A stretch of DNA of 64,000 nt from Hippea alviniae EP5-r (GTDB lineage Bacteria; Campylobacterota_A; Desulfurellia; Desulfurellales; Hippeaceae), in assembly GCF_000420385.1 (NCBI RefSeq), contig NZ_ATUV01000001.1:868001-932000 (forward strand), read 5' to 3'. Positions 59,663 through 64,000 of the stretch are shown piece by piece. The position numbers and the translations under genes were made by a program. The notes below the pieces were generated by a model. It saw only the letters and a list, made by a program, of their open reading frames with translations, was not told the origin of the DNA and did no database searches. The stretch's first letter is position 1; every line of letters starts with the position of its first letter.

Positions 59663-60280
59663 TTATTTTCTAAAGAGTGATTCTAACGCTTCAAAATCGA
59701 AATTTTTGATAAAATCTAAAGCCTCTTTGTAATCCATATTCTCAAAATTCGCTCCAAGCATGGCAAAAGCAGGCTCGTTTTTGAGTTCCTCAGCTTTAAG
59801 AAGAGGCACAACTATCGTCCCGCTATGCTCTATCTTGTCATAACCGATACCTATCTTATAACCGTTCATTTCAAAAGCTTTTAAAAACTCCTTGTCGGAA
59901 TCAACGGTAACACCCTGAGAAAACGGAGCCCAGCTCATAAGAACCATAGAACCATTTAATACGGTAATGCCAATTTTTTTATTGCCGCTTGTATAATCCC
60001 TTTCAACCGCGACAAGCTCACCGTTTGGAGTCTTCATGTTTGAACCAGAACATTTTTCTGCCTGCCAACCTTCCACATCAACTATATACTCGCACACCTC
60101 TTTATAACTCGGAACCTTCCATTTTTCATTAAACTGTTTTTGAGCTGCCTGATTTGTCCCCATTGAAGGTATGCTAACACCCGGTGGCATAGCTGGCATA
60201 CCACCCGTTGGATACTCATTAGCATAACTTACACCACCCAAAAGACCAACTATAGCAGCACCTATAATCAGCTTCTTCAC
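59663..60280 (-). CDS. Small exported protein of unknown function
   Basis: The 205-residue product has a clear signal peptide (MKKLIIGAAIVGLLGGVSYA, cleavage probable after YA). A Pro/Met/Gly-rich linker follows (about 22-45), then a compact alpha/beta domain with two cysteines (VCEYIVDVEGW, EKCSGS) that could form a disulfide. I do not recognise the family. The start is GTG 60280, supported by a strong GGGAGGTGA. It converges on the giant VWA gene and is divergent from the cyclase; a functional tie to either is only a guess. Confidence 0.82.
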   Translation of the reverse strand: MKKLIIGAAIVGLLGGVSYANEYPTGGMPAMPPGVSIPSMGTNQAAQKQFNEKWKVPSYKEVCEYIVDVEGWQAEKCSGSNMKTPNGELVAVERDYTSGNKKIGITVLNGSMVLMSWAPFSQGVTVDSDKEFLKAFEMNGYKIGIGYDKIEHSGTIVVPLLKAEELKNEPAFAMLGANFENMDYKEALDFIKNFDFEALESLFRK

Positions 60281-60315
60281 GCTTCACCTCCCTTTAAAGT
60301 TAATAGATTTTTATA

Positions 60316-60344
60316 ATTGTATAATATTATCTGAAAAAACTCAA
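60316..60344 (-). promoter_or_regulatory. Promoter of the small exported protein
   Basis: On the minus strand TTGAGT (60339-60344) and TACAAT (60316-60321) are 17 bases apart, giving a leader of about 30 bases that contains GGGAGGTGA. Confidence 0.6.
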
Positions 60345-60359
60345 TATTCAAAAACCATC

Positions 60360-60387
60360 TTGCAAAACCGTACTTAATTGATATTAT
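60360..60387 (+). promoter_or_regulatory. Candidate promoter of the cyclase gene
   Basis: TTGCAA (60360-60365) and TATTAT (60382-60387) are 16 bases apart. Transcription from about 60394 would exclude the TTG codons at 60378 and 60390 as starts. Confidence 0.45.
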
Positions 60388-60419
60388 ATTTGGAGAAACT
60401 TTATCAGGCAGTAGAAGGA

Positions 60420-61826
60420 GTGTTAATCTTCAAGCACAATGATTTACTTTTAAAAGTCATAGCAGAGACAGAACTTATATGGGTAAACACCTTGGACGAA
60501 AATGGCAATATCGTTCTATGGAACAAAGGCGCAGAGAAAATCAGCGGATACTCAAAGGAAGAAGTTGTAGGTAAAAAGGACATATGGGATTTATTGTATC
60601 CTGATAAATCCTATAGGGACAAGATATTCTCAAAAGCAATCGAGATAATCAAAAAGGGTGAGATAGTAAAAGATTTTGAGACAACAATAACAAGAAAAGA
60701 CGGAAGTAAAAGAACAATCAGGTGGTATTCTGAAAACTTCACCAACACCAATGGCAAGCCTATAGGTTCTGTCGCTATTGGTATAGATGTAACTTACGAA
60801 AAACTTTTAAAAGATAAACTTAAAGCCAAAAAAGAAGAGTTTGAAACATATCTCAATCTTGCAAATATAATGCTTGTCGTTATAGATAGAGAGATGAAAA
60901 CAAAGTTTGTAAATAAGAAGGTTGAAGAGATATTGGGATACAAAAGGGACGATATCTTAGGTAAAAATTGGTTTGATAACTTTTTGCCAGAAGAAGAGAA
61001 AGAAGAAGTAAAACATGTTTTTAGAAGAATAATAAACGGCGATTTTGAAGAGTTAAGCTACTATGAGAATCACATAGTTACAAAAAACAGTGAAAAAAGA
61101 CTTATAGGTTGGTATTCAACATTTCTTATGGATGAAGCAGGTAATGTTGTTGCAACTCTAAGCGCTGGTGAAGATATCACGGCGGTAAAAAAAGAGACAG
61201 AACAACTTAAAAAACTCTCGTTTATAGACCCATTAACGGGATTAAACAATAGACTCTTCTTCGAAAAAGAGTTGCAGATAATTAACACTCCAAAAAACTA
61301 TCCAATTAGTATGGTTATACTCGATGCAGACAATTTAAAAGAGATAAATGACACATTAGGGCACAAAGCAGGCGATGAACTCTTAATAAGCATTGCAAAC
61401 TCTCTAAAAGAAGCAGTAAGGGAAAACGACATTGTCGCAAGGATAGGTGGCGATGAGTTTGTTGTTATTTTACCAAAAACAAACGAGAAAGGAGTAAAGG
61501 CATTCTGCAGAAGATTAAGAAACACTTGTTCAGACAAAAACAGAGTATATTGTGGCGTATCAATAGGATATGCAACACAGAATCTGCCATCTGAAGATTT
61601 AAAAAAGATTTTAGAGAAAGCCGATAGAAAAATGTATGAAGAGAAAAAGAGAAAGAAAGCCCTAAAGAATGGCACTCTTTTTAATTTAATTACAGCTATA
61701 GAAAAGAAGAACTTAGACCTTTCAGAAGACAAAATAATGATTAAAAAGGGTGATTTAGAAGATGATGAATGGGTCAAGATAGTAAAATATTTACAAGAAT
61801 ACCCCCGAGCCAGACTAAACAGTTAA
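60420..61826 (+). CDS. PAS-PAS-GGDEF diguanylate cyclase
   Basis: The protein (about 468 residues) would make c-di-GMP from two GTP. Two PAS domains (WNKGAEKISGYSKEEVVGK and VNKKVEEILGYKRDDILGK) each end in a PAC-type strand set. A GGDEF domain follows, beginning DPLTGLNNRLFFEKEL, with intact RIGGDEFVVIL and an upstream RxxD inhibitory site (REND). A C-terminal tail of about 55 residues follows. No membrane segment is seen, so sensing is cytoplasmic. The start is uncertain: GTG 60420 is used, but the frame is open to TTG 60378 and no start has a normally spaced Shine-Dalgarno. The 3' end overlaps panE by 12 bases. Confidence 0.87.
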   Translation: MLIFKHNDLLLKVIAETELIWVNTLDENGNIVLWNKGAEKISGYSKEEVVGKKDIWDLLYPDKSYRDKIFSKAIEIIKKGEIVKDFETTITRKDGSKRTIRWYSENFTNTNGKPIGSVAIGIDVTYEKLLKDKLKAKKEEFETYLNLANIMLVVIDREMKTKFVNKKVEEILGYKRDDILGKNWFDNFLPEEEKEEVKHVFRRIINGDFEELSYYENHIVTKNSEKRLIGWYSTFLMDEAGNVVATLSAGEDITAVKKETEQLKKLSFIDPLTGLNNRLFFEKELQIINTPKNYPISMVILDADNLKEINDTLGHKAGDELLISIANSLKEAVRENDIVARIGGDEFVVILPKTNEKGVKAFCRRLRNTCSDKNRVYCGVSIGYATQNLPSEDLKKILEKADRKMYEEKKRKKALKNGTLFNLITAIEKKNLDLSEDKIMIKKGDLEDDEWVKIVKYLQEYPRARLNS

Positions 61827-62732
61827 GCCCTTAAATAAACCTGTAAACTCAAGCATTTTTACAACTCTATAGAGTGTCTCATTAACCTTAACTTCAAGAT
61901 TAAACTTCTTTGCCAATTTAACCACATATCCATTTAGATACTCTATCTCGGTTTTTCTTCCCTTTCTTAAATCTTCACCAACACTTGCCTTCCATTTTTT
62001 CGGTTTGAAGCTTTGAGAAAACCCAAATACATCATCTGCAACTTCTTTAGCAGAGAAATCAAGGTTTAAATACTCTGCAACCCTAACAATCTCGTTTAGA
62101 GACTCTCTAACAATCCACCTTGCGTGCTCGAAAGATAAATCCAAAATGCCCGTCAAAGCATTGAGCGTGGCAGATGAGCAGTAAAACATGAACTTATGCC
62201 ACTTATCTCTCATAATGTTGCCGCTTTTTTCTATCTTTATACCTGCATTTTCAAAAACATTGCATATTTTGTCCAACCTGTTGTTTTCGATAAGCGAGCC
62301 TATCTTCATTCCTTCATTTAGGAACTCTTCAATTGTAGATTCATTAATAAATCTTGAGCCTATTAAGACACTTGCAGGGAATATTTTGTCTTTGCCAAAC
62401 AGCTTTTCTGCAACTTCTTCCGTATAAATACCGTTTTGAATGGTTATAATATCGACACTATTCCACTTTGATTTGATTGTTTTCAAAGCTTCTTCAGAAT
62501 CATAACTCTTCGTGGCAAGAAGAACAAAGTCTGGTTTTCCAACGCTGTTTATACTCGTCTCTATCTTCAATTTCTTGCTTTTCAACTCATCGCCTTTTTT
62601 GAGAACAAGAGTGTTGTTTTTCAAAGTGTTTTTTATCCTTTCTCTTGAGATACAGACAACATCTGCAACATTATCCAGCATAAAACCAAACCACAAACCC
62701 AAAGCACCAGCACCGAAAATAACAACTCTCAT
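61815..62732 (-). CDS. panE: 2-dehydropantoate 2-reductase (ketopantoate reductase family)
   Basis: It reduces ketopantoate to pantoate with NADPH in the pantothenate/CoA pathway. The 305 residues show the nucleotide loop VIFGAGALGLWFG, LLATKSYD, TIQNGI, and the catalytic Lys in MRDKWHKFMFYCS with later Glu/Ser substrate residues (GRKTEIEYLNG). The frame is open 64 codons upstream, but AAGGAGA ahead of ATG 62732 and the family N-terminus fix the start. PanE-like proteins include other 2-ketoacid reductases, so substrate is probable rather than certain. Confidence 0.88.
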   Translation of the reverse strand: MRVVIFGAGALGLWFGFMLDNVADVVCISRERIKNTLKNNTLVLKKGDELKSKKLKIETSINSVGKPDFVLLATKSYDSEEALKTIKSKWNSVDIITIQNGIYTEEVAEKLFGKDKIFPASVLIGSRFINESTIEEFLNEGMKIGSLIENNRLDKICNVFENAGIKIEKSGNIMRDKWHKFMFYCSSATLNALTGILDLSFEHARWIVRESLNEIVRVAEYLNLDFSAKEVADDVFGFSQSFKPKKWKASVGEDLRKGRKTEIEYLNGYVVKLAKKFNLEVKVNETLYRVVKMLEFTGLFKGLTV

Positions 62733-62759
62733 AAAGTTTCTCCTTCTTCTTTTCTTTCT

Positions 62760-62787
62760 ATTATAACAAGATATGAACACTTTACAA
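62760..62787 (-). promoter_or_regulatory. Promoter of panE
   Basis: On the minus strand TTGTAA (62782-62787) and a perfect TATAAT (62760-62765) are 16 bases apart. The -35 overlaps that of the divergent crotonase promoter. Confidence 0.72.
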
Positions 62788-62809
62788 CAGATTAACAATT
62801 TATTAAAAT
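62781..62809 (+). promoter_or_regulatory. Promoter of the crotonase gene
   Basis: TTTACA (62781-62786) and TAAAAT (62804-62809) are 17 bases apart, followed by an AAGGAGG ribosome site near 62821 and ATG 62835. Confidence 0.65.
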
Positions 62810-62834
62810 TTAAAAAACTCAAGGAGGTATTAAA

Positions 62835-63608
62835 ATGTATGAGAGTATAAAAACTAAGAAGGAGAATTTTATAGGAACAATAACATTGAACAAGCCAGAG
62901 AGTCTCAATGTTTTTACAAGCCAACTTGCAGAAGAGCTAAACAGTGCTCTTGTTGAGTTTGACAACGATAAAGAAGTAAGGGTTATCGTTATAAATGCTG
63001 AAGGAAAAGGGTTTTCAGCTGGCATAGATGTAAACGAGCTAAAAAACAAGACTCCATTTGAGTTGCTCCAGACAACAAAATTAATGGAAAAAATGAATTT
63101 AACGATAACAAGCATGAAAAAACCGACTATTGCATCGATTCATGGATTTGCCGTTGCAAATGGCTTTGGTTTAGTTGCCCTATGCGACCTTGCAATAGCA
63201 GCAGAAGGCACAAAATTGGGTGCAACGGCGATAAATGTTGGACTCTCATGTATAGGACCAGCTGTTGCTTTAAGTAAGCTCATAGGAAGAAAAAGAACCT
63301 TAGAGTTGCTTCTAACAGGAAGAATAATAACAGCAGAAGAAGCATATCAGTGGGGTATAATAAACAAAGTTGTGCCAAAAGATAAATTAAAAGAAGAGAC
63401 CTACAAATTAGCAGAAGAGCTTGCAAGCAAAAGCCCGCTTGCGCTTCAGATAACAAGAAAGGCGTTTTACGAGATGGCTGATATGCCGCTTGAAAAGGCT
63501 ATTGAGCTTGCCAATTACGCATTTAGTCAAATATGCGCCTTAGAAGATGCAGAAGAAGGTATAAATGCGTTTTTAGAGAAGAGAGAGCCCAATTGGAAAG
63601 AGAGATAA
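62835..63608 (+). CDS. Enoyl-CoA hydratase/isomerase (crotonase) family protein
   Basis: The 257-residue protein has the crotonase fold with the oxyanion loops KGFSAGIDVNEL (about 58-69) and HGFAVANGFGLVALCDLAIA (about 103-122). In hydratases two Glu act as acid/base. The second is kept (Glu157 in RTLELLLTG), but the first aligns with Ala132 (GATAINVG instead of a QPEI-type segment). It may therefore be an isomerase, a hydrolase or another crotonase rather than a standard hydratase. It has a strong AAGGAGG and its own promoter. Confidence 0.85.
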   Translation: MYESIKTKKENFIGTITLNKPESLNVFTSQLAEELNSALVEFDNDKEVRVIVINAEGKGFSAGIDVNELKNKTPFELLQTTKLMEKMNLTITSMKKPTIASIHGFAVANGFGLVALCDLAIAAEGTKLGATAINVGLSCIGPAVALSKLIGRKRTLELLLTGRIITAEEAYQWGIINKVVPKDKLKEETYKLAEELASKSPLALQITRKAFYEMADMPLEKAIELANYAFSQICALEDAEEGINAFLEKREPNWKER

Positions 63609-63628
63609 GGAAACCTTTCACAAATCAC

Positions 63629-63656
63629 TTGAATTTTAGACAGACACAACTATAAT
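63629..63656 (+). promoter_or_regulatory. Promoter of tRNA-Pro
   Basis: TTGAAT (63629-63634) and a perfect TATAAT (63651-63656) are 16 bases apart and place the transcript start a few bases before the tRNA. Confidence 0.75.
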
Positions 63657-63665
63657 GAGCGCTGA

Positions 63666-63742
63666 CGGGGCGTAGCGCAGTCTGGTAGCGCACCAGTTTC
63701 GGGTACTGGGGGTCGGCGGTTCGAGCCCGCCCGCCCCGACCA
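63666..63742 (+). tRNA. tRNA-Pro, anticodon CGG
   Basis: A full cloverleaf of 77 bases with encoded CCA can be drawn. The acceptor CGGGGCG (63666-63672) pairs with CGCCCCG (63732-63738). The anticodon stem CCAGT/ACTGG encloses loop TTCGGGT, giving anticodon CGG (codon CCG). The T arm is GGCGG-TTCGAGC-CCGCC. Confidence 0.95.
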
Positions 63743-63745
63743 GTT

Positions 63746-64000
63746 TTACATTATCTCCATAAAAGGTGTAAAGGCTATAACTTCTGTATCCATATCATGA
63801 ACTAAAACCATATGCTCAAGTCTAATTCCAAGCCTATTTGGTATGTAGATGCCGGGTTCTATTGTAAAAACCATATCTTTTTGCAAAACTATATCGCTAT
63901 CTGCATTTATAAAAGGAAACTCATGAACATCAAGCCCAACACCATGACCCGTCGAATGAATGAAATACTTATCAAGCCCATACTTTGCAAGCTCTTTTCT
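63746..64000 (-). CDS. M24-family metallopeptidase (Xaa-Pro aminopeptidase type), C-terminal part
   Basis: Only the last 84 codons are in the window; the gene continues to the right. The visible part has the M24 pita-bread metal-site motifs: STGHGVGLDVHE, FTIEPGIY and GIRLEHMVLV, holding the His and two Glu ligands. This fits a Pro-specific dipeptidase or Xaa-Pro aminopeptidase rather than methionine aminopeptidase. Its stop lies 3 bases beyond the end of the converging tRNA. Confidence 0.9.
   Translation of the reverse strand, partial: RKELAKYGLDKYFIHSTGHGVGLDVHEFPFINADSDIVLQKDMVFTIEPGIYIPNRLGIRLEHMVLVHDMDTEVIAFTPFMEIM

Noticed and set aside
62733-62924. Upstream extension of panE
   Set aside because: It crosses the predicted panE promoter and adds an unrelated Cys/Leu-rich sequence; ATG 62732 has a good ribosome site.

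Overview
The window suggests a Gram-negative, low-G+C, probably thermophilic anaerobe. It encodes an LPS-export ATPase (LptB), sigma-54, type IV pilus motors, an MreBCD/PBP2 elongation system and a large alpha-glucan metabolism operon with two GH57 enzymes. Gene content and Lys/Glu/Ile-rich proteins fit Desulfurellia (Hippea/Desulfurella-like, Campylobacterota); this placement is inference from memory, not from a search. Coding density is very high. No CRISPR array, insertion sequence, prophage or rRNA was seen. The largest gene-free stretch is 53305-53561 (257 bases).

Layout. (1) 1-8495, minus: a shortened division/cell-wall (dcw) operon, mraZ-rsmH-ftsL-like-ftsI, followed by U32 peptidase-family (tRNA hydroxylation type)-rsmD-coaD-aminotransferase-TPR membrane protein (cut by the window edge). 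It starts at a MraZ operator. (2) 8595-21685, plus: a glycogen operon with a sigma-70-like promoter: nucleotidyltransferase/phosphohexomutase fusion, two GH57 enzymes, GalT-like, GlgA1, ROK kinase, GlgA2, GlgB. A short GT35 phosphorylase homologue converges on it (21682-23331). (3) 23452-34844, plus: an 11-gene chain lptB-rpoN-rnr-remA-gmk-rpoZ-rsh-mreB-mreC-mreD-mrdA, mostly overlapping or within a few bases. (4) 34819-40060, minus: tsaE-aroE-pilB-pilT-pilC. (5) 40104-44449: GT9 heptosyltransferase-like gene (plus), then an HDOD/HD-GYP signalling pair (minus). (6) 44577-49363, plus: CIRCE-hrcA-grpE-dnaK-terminator-dnaJ, continuing into DUF445, mazG, an SSS-family transporter and a Cys-rich small protein. 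(7) 53505-60344: a solitary 2022-residue exported protein with two von Willebrand A domains, and a converging small exported protein. (8) 60378-64000: a PAS-PAS-GGDEF cyclase, panE, a crotonase, tRNA-Pro(CGG) and the end of an M24 peptidase.

The genes combine cell envelope growth (dcw, LptB, Mre/PBP2), carbon storage (glycogen making, trimming and breakdown), stress and second-messenger control (HrcA regulon, (p)ppGpp, c-di-GMP synthesis and possibly breakdown) and surface motility. Less expected points are: four genes whose promoters sit so close to the start codon that leaderless mRNAs are predicted; a glycogen phosphorylase homologue with Ala where the PLP-binding Lys should be; a nucleotidyltransferase fused to a degenerate phosphohexomutase in a glycogen operon without glgC; and the giant double-VWA exported protein, which I cannot assign to any described system.
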